DNA of 64,000 nucleotides from an uncultured Oscillospiraceae bacterium (GCA_934574095.1 CAKTMW010000003.1:5341-69340), one strand, 5' to 3'. Shown: positions 51,475 through 61,034, counted from the stretch's first letter. Numbers and translations are program-made. The notes: generated from the sequence alone by a model not told the origin.

Positions 51475-51910
51475 ATCCGAGCGCTGCCGGTGGCAGATGA
51501 AGCGAGGTGAGCGAGTGGCAGCGGTCAAAATTTCGGCGGCTTAAATGCCGCTGCGAAATTTTGGGTACCGCAACAGGATCACCCCGCCCTACGAAATTCT
51601 ATCGGTGGTTGGTACGTAGGGCGGCATGACCACGCAGTGGAGGGAAGCGGAACAAGTACCCTTGGGGTGCATGCCGCCGCACAGGAATTCACCGCACTAT
51701 TGATAGAATTTCGTAGGGGGCGATGCCCACATCGCCACGGACGGTAAACGCAATGGGTTCTTGTTTGTTCGTAGGGGCGGGGTTCTACCCCGCCCGCCGT
51801 TTACCGGAATGCCTTCGTTTATCGAACGGGAGGGGCAGAGCCCCTCCCCTACGCACCGTTTAACGTACCCGTCTGTGCGGGCCGATGTGGGCATCGGCCC
51901 CTACGAAAAT
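51475..51910. repeat. Family F module and family A units between rpmH and the MATE gene
   Basis: The F module GCAGCGGTCAAAATTTCGGC ... GCGAAATTTTGGGTACCGCA (51478-51590) is followed by five A units, one with the GCAGTGGAGGGAAGCGGAAC module (51635 on). 51396-52034 holds no gene and no DnaA-box cluster that I can see. Confidence 0.75.
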
Positions 51911-52034
51911 ATCCCTCAAAAAACACTTTCCCTCTGCGAAAGCTTTATTACTTCTCTCCTATTGCTTTCTTTACTCCCCAGTAGTATCATAGTTATTTAC
52001 GAAGCATTTTACGGAACAGAAAGGAACCTCTCCC

Positions 52035-53429
52035 ATGGCAGAAAACAAGCTGGGCGTCATGCCCGTTTCCAAACTCATCTGGAACATGTCCCTCCCCATT
52101 ATCGCCTCCATGCTGGTGCAGGCGCTGTACAACATCGTGGACAGCGTGTTCGTCAGCTGGGTCAGCGAGGCGTCGCTGACGGCGGTGTCGCTGGCCTTCC
52201 CCGCCCAGAACCTGATGATCTCGCTGGCGGCAGGCACGGCGGTAGGCGTCAACGCTCTGCTGGGCCGGGCACTTGGCGCGGGAGAGCGGCAGCGGGCCGA
52301 CCGCGTGGCGGTGAACGGCCTGTTTCTGGCGTTTGTTGGCTTCGCCATCTGCTGTGTGCTGGGCCTGACCTGCGCCGGGGCGTTCCTCCGCTCCCAAACC
52401 CAGGTGGAGGAGATCGTAGTGATGGGCGAGCAGTACCTGCACATCGTCATGGGCTGCTCCTTCGCCCTGTTCGGCCAGATCATGCTGGAGCGGCTGCTGC
52501 AAGGCACCGGCCGTTCCCTGCTGAGTATGTACACCCAGGGTCTGGGCGCTATCGTCAACATCATCCTGGATCCGGTGTTCATCTTTGTGTTCGACATGGG
52601 CGTGGCCGGCGCCGCTATCGCCACCGTCATCGGTCAAATCTGCGGCATGCTGCTGGCGGCCTATTTCAACGTGAAGAAGAACACCGATATTACCCTCCGC
52701 ATCAAGGGCTTCCGGCCCGACTGGCGGCTCATCTGCAGCATCTACGCCATCGGCCTGCCCAGCGTGATCATGATGGCCATCGGCTCCGTCATGACCTTCC
52801 TGATGAACAAGATCCTCATCGTCTACCACTCTGCCCACGAGACGGCGGCTACCGCCTTCGGTATTTACTTCAAGCTGAATTCCTTCATCTTCATGCCGGT
52901 GTTCGGCCTGAACAACGGCGTGGTGCCCATCATCGCCTATAACTACGGCGCGCAGAACCGCGCCCGTATGGTGGAGGCCATCAAGCGCAGCGCCATTTGC
53001 GCCTCCATCATCATGCTGCTGGGTATGGCGCTGTTCCTGTCCATCCCCGGCACGCTGCTGAAGATTTTCGACGCCACCGACACTATGCTGACCGTAGGCA
53101 TTCCCGCCCTGCGGATCATCTCCCTCAGCTTCTGGATCGCCGGCGCCTGCATCGCCTTGGGCGGCTCGTTCCAGGCGCTGGGCAAGTCGATGTACTCCAT
53201 GGTGGTGTCCATCATCCGCCAGCTGGTGTTCCTGATCCCCATCGCCTATGTGCTGGCCCGGTACGGTCAGAGCATCGGCAACGACGATCTGGTGTGGTGG
53301 TGCTATCCGTTGGCGGAGGTGGCGTCGCTGTTCGTGACGCTGGCGTTCTTCCGGCGGCTGTACCGGACGCTGATCTCAAAAATCCCGGAGCACGGCGTCA
53401 ACGACGGCGGCGAGGAGAGCTTGCTGTAA
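52035..53429 (+). CDS. MATE-family efflux transporter
   Basis: The 464-residue protein has twelve predicted membrane helices in two similar halves. MATE segments are KLIWNMSLPIIASMLVQALY, FVSWVSEASLTAVSLAFPAQ, GTAVGVNALLGRALG and, in the second half, PVFGLNNGVVPIIAYNYGAQ. It exchanges Na+ or H+ for organic cations or metabolites; the substrate is unknown. It starts behind AGAAAGGAACC. Its position between rpmH and dnaA is unusual, since these normally face each other across the origin. Confidence 0.9.
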   Translation: MAENKLGVMPVSKLIWNMSLPIIASMLVQALYNIVDSVFVSWVSEASLTAVSLAFPAQNLMISLAAGTAVGVNALLGRALGAGERQRADRVAVNGLFLAFVGFAICCVLGLTCAGAFLRSQTQVEEIVVMGEQYLHIVMGCSFALFGQIMLERLLQGTGRSLLSMYTQGLGAIVNIILDPVFIFVFDMGVAGAAIATVIGQICGMLLAAYFNVKKNTDITLRIKGFRPDWRLICSIYAIGLPSVIMMAIGSVMTFLMNKILIVYHSAHETAATAFGIYFKLNSFIFMPVFGLNNGVVPIIAYNYGAQNRARMVEAIKRSAICASIIMLLGMALFLSIPGTLLKIFDATDTMLTVGIPALRIISLSFWIAGACIALGGSFQALGKSMYSMVVSIIRQLVFLIPIAYVLARYGQSIGNDDLVWWCYPLAEVASLFVTLAFFRRLYRTLISKIPEHGVNDGGEESLL

Positions 53430-53451
53430 GTTTATTCTGTATTCATTTGAA

Positions 53452-53479
53452 AGAGCGGACGTAGGTCCGCTCTTTTTTT
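53452..53479 (+). terminator. Terminator of the MATE gene
   Basis: AGAGCGGAC-GTAG-GTCCGCTCT plus T-run. Confidence 0.9.
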
Positions 53480-53483
53480 GGGG

Positions 53484-53634
53484 AGTTTCGCTCTCCGGCG
53501 CGACCTACTTTTGAACTGTTGCGGTGGTCAAAATTTCAAGCGCCCGCCGTGAGGCAGCGCAGAAATTTTGGGCACCGCAACAGGACACTTTTGGGACAAA
53601 GGCCAAAAGTGACTCGCCCCGCAGGGCGAAAATT
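53484..53634. repeat. Short family E copy with F module (E8)
   Basis: Only the termini of E (TTTCGCTCTCCGGCGCGACC, CTACTTTTG; GGACACTTTTGGGACAAAGG, CAGGGCGAAA) remain. They enclose an F module (CTGTTGCGGTGGTCAAAATT ... AATTTTGGGCACCGCAACAG). It appears to be an internal-deletion derivative. Confidence 0.7.
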
Positions 53635-53672
53635 CTTTTTCTTCGCGCGTTTAATTAGAATAAGTATTTTAC

Positions 53673-53701
53673 TTTACTTTTCCACCGTTTTCTGGTATAC
53701 T
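53673..53701 (+). promoter_or_regulatory. Promoter of dnaA
   Basis: TTTACT (53673-53678), 17 bases, TATACT (53696-53701), in an AT-rich leader with one TTTTCCACC. Confidence 0.7.
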
Positions 53702-53749
53702 TAGTATCAGATAAATATGCCCATAGGAAAACGGGAAGGGAGTGCGGGG

Positions 53750-55063
53750 ATGAATTCACTGTCCGACGTTTGGAAAACAGTGCTTGACCGGCTGAAAAAG
53801 CAGCTGTCCGACACCACCATCAACACCTGGTTCGACGAGGTGACGGTGGTCACCATGGAGGACTCGGCGCTGGTGCTGCACTGCGGCAACGTCTTTAAGA
53901 AAAATACCATTGAAAAACGCTTCACGCCTCAGATCAAGGAGGCCCTGCGGGATATCTTCTCCTCCGACCTGGAGGTGAAGCTGCTGGACGACGAGCAGCT
54001 GTCCGCCTATCACGGTGTGCGGCCCGACCATCCCGATACCCTGGCTGACAGCGAGGCCTTTACCTTCGAGACCTATGTGGTGGGCCCGCAGAACAAAATG
54101 GCCTACGCCGCCGCCCGCAGCGTGGCGGAAAAGCCCGCCGGCGCCTTCAATCCCCTGTTCATCTACGGCGACAGCGGACTGGGCAAGACCCACCTGCTCC
54201 ACGCCATCGCCCGGCAGACCAAGCGCCTGCGGCCCGACAGCAGTATCGTACTGGTAAAGGGCGTGGACTTCACCAACGACCTGATCGAGGCCATCCGGGG
54301 CGGCACTACCTCCGAATTCCGGGATAAATACCAGAAGGAATCCCTACTGCTGGTGGACGATATCCAGTTCATCGCCGGCAAGAAGCAGACCCAGGAGGAG
54401 TTCTTCCACACCTTCAACGCCCTGTACGAGTCCGGCCGCCAGATCGTCCTGACCTCCGACCGGCCGCCCAAGGAGATGACCCAGCTGGAAGACCGGCTGC
54501 GAACCCGCTTTGAATGGGGCCTGATGGTGGACGTGGAACCGCCCGATTATGAGACGAGACTTGCCATCATCCGCAACAAGGCGGCTATGCTGAGCATCAA
54601 CCTGCCGGACCGCATCTCAAACATGATCGCCGAGAATATCACCGCCAACGTCCGGCAGATCGAGGGTGTGCTGAATAAAATACTGGCATACAGCGACCTG
54701 ATGGGCGTCATGGATGAGGAAGCCATCATGAAGGCGCTGGAGGACGTGGTGAAGAACAACAACGAGTACATGCCCACGCCGGAGAATATCATCGAGTATA
54801 TCGCCAAGTATTTCGAGTTGGACCCGGAGTCCCTGCGGGGACAGAGCCGCAGCCGCGACGTGGTCAACGCCCGCCAGATCGCCATGTATCTGATCCGCCG
54901 GCTGAACAAAATGTCCACCAAGGACATCGGCAACGCCTTCGGCGGCCGCGACCACACCACAGTGCTTCACAGCCTGGACAAGGTGGAGGCCCAGATGCGC
55001 TCCGACCCGGCCTTTGCCGAGACGGTGAAGGAGATCACGACGAACATCAACGCGAAGCAGTGA
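53750..55063 (+). CDS. dnaA: Chromosomal replication initiator DnaA
   Basis: The 437-residue protein starts at ATG 53750 after GGGAAGGG. Domain I (1-80) interacts with DnaD/helicase. A short linker leads to the AAA+ domain with Walker A GDSGLGKT (140-147), Walker B LLLVDDIQF, sensor 1 VLTSDRPP and the arginine region. Domain IV ends with the DnaA signature GGRDHTTVLHSLDKV, which reads DnaA boxes. It opens oriC; the candidate origin lies directly downstream, before dnaN. Confidence 0.98.
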   Translation: MNSLSDVWKTVLDRLKKQLSDTTINTWFDEVTVVTMEDSALVLHCGNVFKKNTIEKRFTPQIKEALRDIFSSDLEVKLLDDEQLSAYHGVRPDHPDTLADSEAFTFETYVVGPQNKMAYAAARSVAEKPAGAFNPLFIYGDSGLGKTHLLHAIARQTKRLRPDSSIVLVKGVDFTNDLIEAIRGGTTSEFRDKYQKESLLLVDDIQFIAGKKQTQEEFFHTFNALYESGRQIVLTSDRPPKEMTQLEDRLRTRFEWGLMVDVEPPDYETRLAIIRNKAAMLSINLPDRISNMIAENITANVRQIEGVLNKILAYSDLMGVMDEEAIMKALEDVVKNNNEYMPTPENIIEYIAKYFELDPESLRGQSRSRDVVNARQIAMYLIRRLNKMSTKDIGNAFGGRDHTTVLHSLDKVEAQMRSDPAFAETVKEITTNINAKQ

Positions 55064-55072
55064 TTTTAAGGC

Positions 55073-55619
55073 TTTTCGTGGCCCCGGCCACGACCTACTT
55101 TTGAACTGTTGCGGTGCACAAAATTTCGTTTGCGGCATTAAGCCGCCGAAATTTTGACCGCAGCCACTCGCTCACCTCGCTTCATCTGCCACAGGCAGCG
55201 CTCGAATCGCTCCCAACAGTGGAAAAAGTAGGCAAAAACAACGGAAAAAACCTCCGGTTCCTTCACTGACCGGCGCGCTATGCTCCAAAAAAATTTGTAA
55301 CTTCCAACCACACGTTTACGTAAGAATTTCTTTTTCGTTTGGTTGAAAGAATCATCTCTGCTCCAGCGCCGCTGCCGCTAATGCCTACGACGGACAGCGC
55401 TTCAGTGTCTACCGTTGAGAACGTGAGCGGCAGCGACGCAAGAAGAACAGACGATACGTCATACGCAACGAAAACAAACATACCCCGCGCACACGTGGAA
55501 AAGGTCGCAAATTTGTAATCGGCATAGCGTGTGCGGATTCTTAAACCGCAGGTTTAAGTGGCGTTTATGGTTACTTTTGCCGCCAAGGGCAAAAGTAACT
55601 CGCCCCGGAGGGCGAAACT
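55073..55619. repeat. Family E full copy with F module in the left arm (E9)
   Basis: The left end TTTTCGTGGCCCCGGCCACG and CTACTTTTG is interrupted by an F module (CTGTTGCGGTGCACAAAATT ... TCGCTCCCAACAG, 55102-55219). It resumes as AAAAAGTAGGC. The centre CGCCGCTGCCGCT / AGCGGCAGCGACGC and the right end GTTACTTTTGCC / GGCAAAAGTAAC, GGGCGAAA follow. Confidence 0.75.
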
Positions 55620-55639
55620 CCTTAAAATGAAAACCATTT

Positions 55640-55893
55640 TTCCCCATTTCCCGTGGATTCCACGTGGAAATTCTGTGGAAAACAGGCCTGTCCCAGTAAC
55701 GTGTGGAAACCACTCCCCTTTTCCCACCATGTTCCGTGGAGAAAAAACGGCGGGAAATCGCGGCTTCGACCCACTTTTCCACAATTCTTTTTCCTACGGC
55801 TAATATCACTAAAATAAATAGATTAGTTTATGTTGTGTTTCCGAAAAATATTCCGCTTAATTTTCGGGAACGTACAACAGGAAAGGACCGCAT
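55640..55893. other. Candidate oriC with degenerate DnaA boxes and AT-rich region
   Basis: TGTGGAAAA (55674-55682), TGTGGAAAC (55702-55710) and TTTTCCACA (55775-55783) resemble DnaA boxes. Weaker CGTGGA repeats lie near 55652, 55663 and 55735. The AT-rich tract 55800-55866 could be the unwinding element. Position between dnaA and dnaN and beside dnaA fits Firmicute origins. The boxes are not perfect TTATCCACA, so this is a prediction. Confidence 0.6.
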
Positions 55894-57006
55894 ATGCTGA
55901 AATTTTCCTGCGAAAAAGCGCTGCTGCAGGCCGCGGCGGCCACCGCCAGCCGCGCTGTGTCGGCAAAAAGCTCCATCCCGGCGCTGGAGGGCCTGCTGCT
56001 GGACGGCAGCAACGGCCTGACCCTGTCCGGCTACAACACCCAAACCGGCATCCGCACCATGCTGGAGGCCGACGTCACCCAGCCGGGCCGCATCGTGCTG
56101 AACGCCCGCCTGTTCGGCGACATTATCCGCCGTATGCCCGACGACATGATCGTCTTTTCCGCCGATGAAAAGCTGATGGTCCATCTCAGCTGCGGCGACG
56201 CCAGTTTTGACATTCTGGGCCTGTCCGCCGACGACTATCCTGAGCTGCCGGAGGTAGACGACCAGTACGCCGTCGCCTTGCAGCAGCGGATGCTGAAGGC
56301 CATGATCGGCCAGACGGCCTTTGCCGTCTCCACCAACGAGAGCCGCCCCGTCCATACCGGCTCCCTGTTCGAGATCGACGACTCCGGCCTGACCATGGTG
56401 TCCGTGGACGGCTTCCGCCTGGCCCTGCGCCACGAGCCGCTGGAGAAGATCGAGGGCGGCGCGTTCCGCTTCGTGGCCCCCGGCAGCGCCCTGAAAGAGG
56501 TGGAGAACATCTGCGGCGACACCGACGATATGATCCACGTCACCTGCGGCAAGCGGCACATCCTCTTCTCCGCCGGTCAGACCCAGCTGATCTGCCGCCG
56601 TCTGGAGGGCGAATTTCTGGATTACAAGAACGCCATCCCCCGCAACAATCCCATTCTGGTGGACGTGGAGAACAGCGCCCTGCTGCAAAGCCTGGACCGC
56701 GTGTCCGTGGTCATCAGCGAGAAGCTGAAAAGCCCCGTCCGCTGCGTGTTTGACAACGACCGTGTCTATCTCAGCGCCCGTACCGGCAACGGCGAGGCCA
56801 AGGATATCTGCCCCACCAAGGGCGACGGCAAGGAGCTGGAGATCGGCTTCAACAACCGCTATCTCATGGAGGCGCTGCGGTACGCCCCGGCGGATGAAGT
56901 GCGCTTCGCCCTGAACACCAACATCTCCCCCTGCGTTATCACCCCAACCGACGGCAGCGACAACTTCCTTTATATGGTGCTGCCGGTGAGATTGAAGGCG
57001 CAGTAA
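55894..57006 (+). CDS. dnaN: DNA polymerase III subunit beta (sliding clamp)
   Basis: The 370-residue protein has the three repeated clamp domains: MLKFSCEKALLQAAAATASR, then GLTLSGYNTQTGIRTMLEAD; KAMIGQTAFAVSTNESRPVH, then SVDGFRLALRHEPL; and YLMEALRYAPADEVRFALNT. The conserved end is YMVLPVRL. It starts behind AACAGGAAAGG. It encircles DNA and tethers polymerase. It leads the run dnaN-yaaA-recF-remB-gyrB-gyrA. Confidence 0.97.
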   Translation: MLKFSCEKALLQAAAATASRAVSAKSSIPALEGLLLDGSNGLTLSGYNTQTGIRTMLEADVTQPGRIVLNARLFGDIIRRMPDDMIVFSADEKLMVHLSCGDASFDILGLSADDYPELPEVDDQYAVALQQRMLKAMIGQTAFAVSTNESRPVHTGSLFEIDDSGLTMVSVDGFRLALRHEPLEKIEGGAFRFVAPGSALKEVENICGDTDDMIHVTCGKRHILFSAGQTQLICRRLEGEFLDYKNAIPRNNPILVDVENSALLQSLDRVSVVISEKLKSPVRCVFDNDRVYLSARTGNGEAKDICPTKGDGKELEIGFNNRYLMEALRYAPADEVRFALNTNISPCVITPTDGSDNFLYMVLPVRLKAQ

Positions 57007-57026
57007 GGACTGTCGGTAGAACGACG

Positions 57027-57195
57027 GTAGGGCGGGGCCCATGTGCCCCGCCGCCGGTGCAGAGAATATCATGCGGCGGGCCACACGGGGCCCGCCCTAC
57101 GGGGTTTTTCTTCACGTATGCGTAGGGGCGACCCTTGCGGTCGCCCGCATAGCACAGCGTCCGTTTCGGGCGGCCGCAAGGGCCGCCCTTACAAT
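57027..57195. repeat. Family A units between dnaN and yaaA
   Basis: GTAGGGCGGGGCCCATGTGC, GGCGGGCCACACGGGGCCCG / CCCTAC and GTAGGGGCGACCCTTGCGGT / GGGCGGCCGCAAGGGCCGCC. Confidence 0.75.
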
Positions 57196-57221
57196 GGCAT
57201 CATATAAAAAAGGACAACATT

Positions 57222-57440
57222 ATGGAAACCATCACCATCACCACAGAATTTATCAAATTACAGGACCTTCTCAAGCTCTCCGGTCTGGTCTACACCGGAG
57301 GCGAGGCCAAGGTGCTGATCCAGGAGGGCGCTGTGTCCGTCAACGGCGAGGTCTGCACCCAGCGGGGCAAAAAGCTCCGCCCCGGCGACACCGTGACCTT
57401 TGGCGGCAAGCAGCTGGCCGTGCAGTATGCGGATCAATGA
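57222..57440 (+). CDS. yaaA: S4 domain protein YaaA
   Basis: The 72-residue protein is a single S4 RNA-binding domain: [40 protein letters not shown], then [13 protein letters not shown]. It is the small S4 protein conserved between dnaN and recF in Firmicutes, probably binding structured RNA. The recF start lies inside its last 14 bases. Confidence 0.93.
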   Translation: METITITTEFIKLQDLLKLSGLVYTGGEAKVLIQEGAVSVNGEVCTQRGKKLRPGDTVTFGGKQLAVQYADQ

Positions 57441-58530
57441 ACTGACCGTTTCGGGCTTCCGCAACTACCACCGCCAGAGCCTGACCTTCGACCCCGACTG
57501 CAATGTCATCTACGGCGAAAACGCCCAGGGCAAGACCAACCTGCTGGAGGCCATCGTCTACCTTGCCTGCGGCAAATCCCCCCGCACCCATGCGGACAGG
57601 GAACTGATCGGCTTTGACGCGCCCGGCGCGGTGCTGGAGGGCCGCATCCTGTCCCGCGCCCGGGACTTTGTGACCCGTATCGAGCTGAACCGGGGCAAAA
57701 AGCGGAAGATGACCGTTAACGGCGTGGCCGCCAAAAACGCCGCCGCTCTCTCTGACGTGCTGCACACGGTGTTTTTCGCGCCGGAGGATCTGTTTCTCAT
57801 CCGGGACGGCGCGGCGGCAAGGCGGAGGTTCATGGATCTGTCCCTGTGCCAGCTGCGGCCCCGGTATGCCGAGGCGTTGGCGGAGTACAGCCGCCTGTAC
57901 GAGCACAAGACCCGCATCCTCCGGGACAGCGAGGACTTTCCCGGCCTGCTGGACACCCTGCCGGAGTTCAACCACCGGCTCATTCAGGTGGGCGCGATGC
58001 TGATCCGCTACCGGGCGTCCTTCTGCGAAAAGCTGCGGCAGTACGCCGCCCAGGCTCACGCCGAATGCAGCGGCGGCCGCGAGGAGCTGTCCTTGCAGTA
58101 TAAGACCGTCAAAACCGTCACCGATCCGCTGGTGGATGCTTCGGTGGTGGCGCAGCAGCTGGCGGAGCATCAGCAGAGCCACTACACCGCCGAGATCGCG
58201 TCCCGCCTGTGTCTCAGCGGTCCCCACAAGGATGATATCGAGGTGTTCGTCAACGGCCACAGCGCCCGGCAGTACTGCTCACAGGGGCAGGTGCGGACGG
58301 CGGCGCTGGCCCTGAAGCTGGCGGAACGGGAAATTCACAAGGACACCTTCGGCGAGTACCCCGTCATGCTGCTGGACGATGTGCTCAGTGAGCTTGACCC
58401 CCTGCGGCAGGAGTACGTCCTCAACCGCATCGCCGGAGGACAGGTGTTCATCACCTGCTGCGAAAACGACCGCCTGGACGCCCTGCTGAACGGCAAGGTG
58501 TTTCACGTGAAAAACGGGGAGGTGCTGTGA
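57427..58530 (+). CDS. recF: DNA replication and repair protein RecF
   Basis: The 367-residue SMC-like ATPase starts at ATG 57427. It has Walker [16 protein letters not shown], the signature/coiled arm region around 150-260, [36 protein letters not shown] (signature) and Walker [14 protein letters not shown]. It loads RecA at gaps with RecO and RecR. It overlaps yaaA by 14 bases and remB by one. A near-perfect parS lies in its last codons. Confidence 0.96.
   Translation: MRINELTVSGFRNYHRQSLTFDPDCNVIYGENAQGKTNLLEAIVYLACGKSPRTHADRELIGFDAPGAVLEGRILSRARDFVTRIELNRGKKRKMTVNGVAAKNAAALSDVLHTVFFAPEDLFLIRDGAAARRRFMDLSLCQLRPRYAEALAEYSRLYEHKTRILRDSEDFPGLLDTLPEFNHRLIQVGAMLIRYRASFCEKLRQYAAQAHAECSGGREELSLQYKTVKTVTDPLVDASVVAQQLAEHQQSHYTAEIASRLCLSGPHKDDIEVFVNGHSARQYCSQGQVRTAALALKLAEREIHKDTFGEYPVMLLDDVLSELDPLRQEYVLNRIAGGQVFITCCENDRLDALLNGKVFHVKNGEVL
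58499..58514. promoter_or_regulatory. parS-like site in the 3' end of recF
   Basis: TGTTTCACGTGAAAAA differs from the parS consensus at one base (C to A at position 15). It is close to the candidate origin, where parS sites cluster. Confidence 0.7.
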
Positions 58531-58802
58531 TGCCCTATCTGCACATTGGCCAGAGCGTCACCGTGGAGGACAGGCGGATCATCGGTATCTTCGATCTGGA
58601 CAACACCACCTATTCCAAGCATACCCGGAACTTTCTGGACGGCGCGGAAGCGGAGGGCCAGGTCATCTCCGTGTGCGAGGATATCCCCCGCTCCTTCCTG
58701 CTGTGCGACCACCCCTATCATAAGCAGATCGTCTATCTCTCCCAGCTGAACACCGCCACGCTGCAAAAGCGCGCCGAAAGCTGGAAAGAGGAGTTGGAAT
58801 AA
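58530..58802 (+). CDS. remB: RemB-like extracellular matrix regulator (DUF370)
   Basis: The 90-residue protein starts at ATG 58530, overlapping the recF stop, behind GGGGAGG. The pattern YLHIGQSVTVEDRRIIGIFD, LDNTTYSKHTRNFL and FLLCDHPYHKQIVYLSQLNT matches the small protein found between recF and gyrB (YaaB/RemB). Related RemA proteins bind DNA as rings and activate matrix genes. The regulatory role here is inferred from family. Confidence 0.88.
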   Translation: MPYLHIGQSVTVEDRRIIGIFDLDNTTYSKHTRNFLDGAEAEGQVISVCEDIPRSFLLCDHPYHKQIVYLSQLNTATLQKRAESWKEELE

Positions 58803-58831
58803 GGTACCACATTCGTAGAGGAATGATAAGA

Positions 58832-59050
58832 GTCTGTCATTCCGAGAAAGTGACCGACGTCACTGTCGTGGGAATCCGTACCCCTTACCTCCCTCTGTGA
58901 GGGAGGTGTCATGACCGCAGGTCATGACGGAGGGAGAGAATAAAAGACTTAAATTCTCTCCCCCAGTCTCGCTTGCGCTCGCCAGCCCCCTCACAGAGGG
59001 GGCCAAGGACGGATTCCCACACCAGTGTGCGCACTGGTTCGCAATGACAG
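58832..59050. repeat. Family C, B and C units in tandem
   Basis: TGTCATTCCGAGAAAGTGAC ... GTGGGAATCCG, a full B unit (CCTCCCTCTGTGAGGGAGG, GTCATGACCGCAGGTCATGA, CCCCCTCACAGAGGGGG), then GGATTCCCACACCAGTGTGC ... TTCGCAATGACAG. Confidence 0.8.
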
Positions 59051-59088
59051 AATATACGCAAATCCCTTCTTACAGAGGAGAATACAAT

Positions 59089-61026
59089 ATGTCTGAATTT
59101 GAAAACATCACCCACGTGGAAACGGAATACGACGCCTCGGAGATTCAAGTCCTTGAGGGTCTGGAGGCCGTGCGCAAGCGGCCCGGTATGTATATCGGTT
59201 CCACCAGCGCCAGCGGTCTGCACCACCTGGTGTACGAGATCGTGGACAACGCCATCGACGAGGCCCTGGCCGGCTACTGCACCGACATTACCGTCACCAT
59301 CAACGATGGCAACACCATCACCGTCACCGACAACGGCCGCGGCATCCCCGTGGATATCCAGAAGCAGACGGGCCGTCCCGCGCTGGAGGTGGTGTTTACC
59401 GTGCTGCACGCCGGCGGCAAGTTCGGCGGCGGCGGCTACAAGGTGTCCGGCGGCCTGCACGGCGTCGGCGCGTCCGTGGTCAACGCCCTGTCCGAATGGC
59501 TCACCGTTCAGGTCCACAAGGACGGCCACATCTACGAGATGCAGTTCTCCCGCGGCCACATCACCTCCGAGATGAAGATGATCGGCGACACCGACCACAC
59601 CGGCACCACCGTCACCTTCAAGCCCGACGGCGAGATGTTCGACACGCTGGAGTATGACTATGAGACGCTGCACACCCGTATGCGGGAGCAGGCGTTCCTG
59701 AACGCGGGCCTGCGCATTACCATCACCGACGCCCGCCCCGGCAAAGAGCAGTCGGAGACTATGCGGTACGAGGGCGGCATCCGGGAGTTTGTCACCTATA
59801 TCAACCGCAACAAGACGGCGCTCCATGAGGAGGTCATCTACCTCTCCGGAGCCAAGGACGACGCCACCGCCGAGATCGCCATGCAGTATAACGACGGCTA
59901 CAACGAGACGCTGGTGTCCTTCGCCAACGACATCCACACGCCGGAGGGCGGTATGCACGAGACCGGCTTCAAGGCCGCGCTGACCCGTGTGCTGAACGCC
60001 TACGGCCTGAAGTACGGCATGATCAAGGAGGGCGACAAGGTCTCCGGCGAGGACGTCCGAGAGGGCATCACCGCCGTCATCTCCGTAAAGCTCACCGAGG
60101 CCCAGTTTGAGGGCCAGACCAAGGCCAAGCTGGGCAACGCCTATATCCGTACCCTGGTGGACAGCATCGTGTCCGACCAGCTGGCCGCCTATCTGGAGGA
60201 GCATCCCGTGGTGGCCCGCACCATTCTGGACAAGGCCATGACCGCCAACCGCGCCCGTGAAGCGGCCCGCAAGGCCCGCGAGTCCATCCGCCGCAAGACG
60301 GTGCTGGGCGGCGCGGCCATGCCGGACAAGCTCCGTGACTGCAACGAGAATAACCCGGAGCTCACCGAGCTGTATATCGTGGAGGGCGACTCCGCAGGCG
60401 GCTCCGCCACCCAGGGCCGTGACTCCCGCTTTCAGGCCATCCTTCCCCTGTGGGGCAAGATGCTGAACGTGGAAAAGGCCCGCGTGGACAAGGTCTACGG
60501 CAACGACAAGCTCCAGCCCGTCATCATCGCCCTGGGTGCCGGTATCGGCGAGGATTTCGACGAGAATAAGCTCCGCTATCACAAGATCATCATCATGGCC
60601 GATGCCGATGTGGACGGCGCCCATATCCGTACCCTGCTGCTGACCTTCTTCTTCCGCTATATGCGCCCCCTCATCGAGCAGGGCTACGTCTATTCCGCCG
60701 TGCCGCCGCTCTTCAAGCTGAGCCGGGGCAAGACCACCCGCCTGGCCTTCAGCGAGGAGGAGCGGGACGCCATCTCTGCCGAGCTGCGGGGCGGCAACTC
60801 CAACGTGAAGATCGACATCAGCCGCTTCAAGGGCCTGGGCGAGATGAACCCCCACGAGCTGTGGGAGACCACCATGGACCCCACCACCCGCACGCTGCGC
60901 CGCATCACCCTGGACGACGCCGTCAAGGCCGACGCTACCTTCACCGTCCTCATGGGCGAGAAGGTGGAGCCCCGCAAGGAATTCATCGAGCGCCGCGCCA
61001 AGTATGCTGTAAATCTGGATTACTAA
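59089..61026 (+). CDS. gyrB: DNA gyrase subunit B
   Basis: The 645-residue type IIA topoisomerase subunit starts at ATG 59089 behind CAGAGGAGAA. Its GHKL ATPase domain has [45 protein letters not shown] and [15 protein letters not shown]. The TOPRIM domain has [20 protein letters not shown] and [16 protein letters not shown]. The C-terminal tail has [18 protein letters not shown]. It supplies ATP-driven strand passage with GyrA. Confidence 0.98.
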   Translation: MSEFENITHVETEYDASEIQVLEGLEAVRKRPGMYIGSTSASGLHHLVYEIVDNAIDEALAGYCTDITVTINDGNTITVTDNGRGIPVDIQKQTGRPALEVVFTVLHAGGKFGGGGYKVSGGLHGVGASVVNALSEWLTVQVHKDGHIYEMQFSRGHITSEMKMIGDTDHTGTTVTFKPDGEMFDTLEYDYETLHTRMREQAFLNAGLRITITDARPGKEQSETMRYEGGIREFVTYINRNKTALHEEVIYLSGAKDDATAEIAMQYNDGYNETLVSFANDIHTPEGGMHETGFKAALTRVLNAYGLKYGMIKEGDKVSGEDVREGITAVISVKLTEAQFEGQTKAKLGNAYIRTLVDSIVSDQLAAYLEEHPVVARTILDKAMTANRAREAARKARESIRRKTVLGGAAMPDKLRDCNENNPELTELYIVEGDSAGGSATQGRDSRFQAILPLWGKMLNVEKARVDKVYGNDKLQPVIIALGAGIGEDFDENKLRYHKIIIMADADVDGAHIRTLLLTFFFRYMRPLIEQGYVYSAVPPLFKLSRGKTTRLAFSEEERDAISAELRGGNSNVKIDISRFKGLGEMNPHELWETTMDPTTRTLRRITLDDAVKADATFTVLMGEKVEPRKEFIERRAKYAVNLDY

Positions 61027-61034
61027 TACCTTTT

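Noticed and set aside
51396-52034. oriC between rpmH and dnaA in the usual Firmicute position
   Set aside because: I found no DnaA-box cluster or AT-rich unwinding tract there, only F and A repeats and a MATE gene. The dnaA-dnaN gap is a better candidate.
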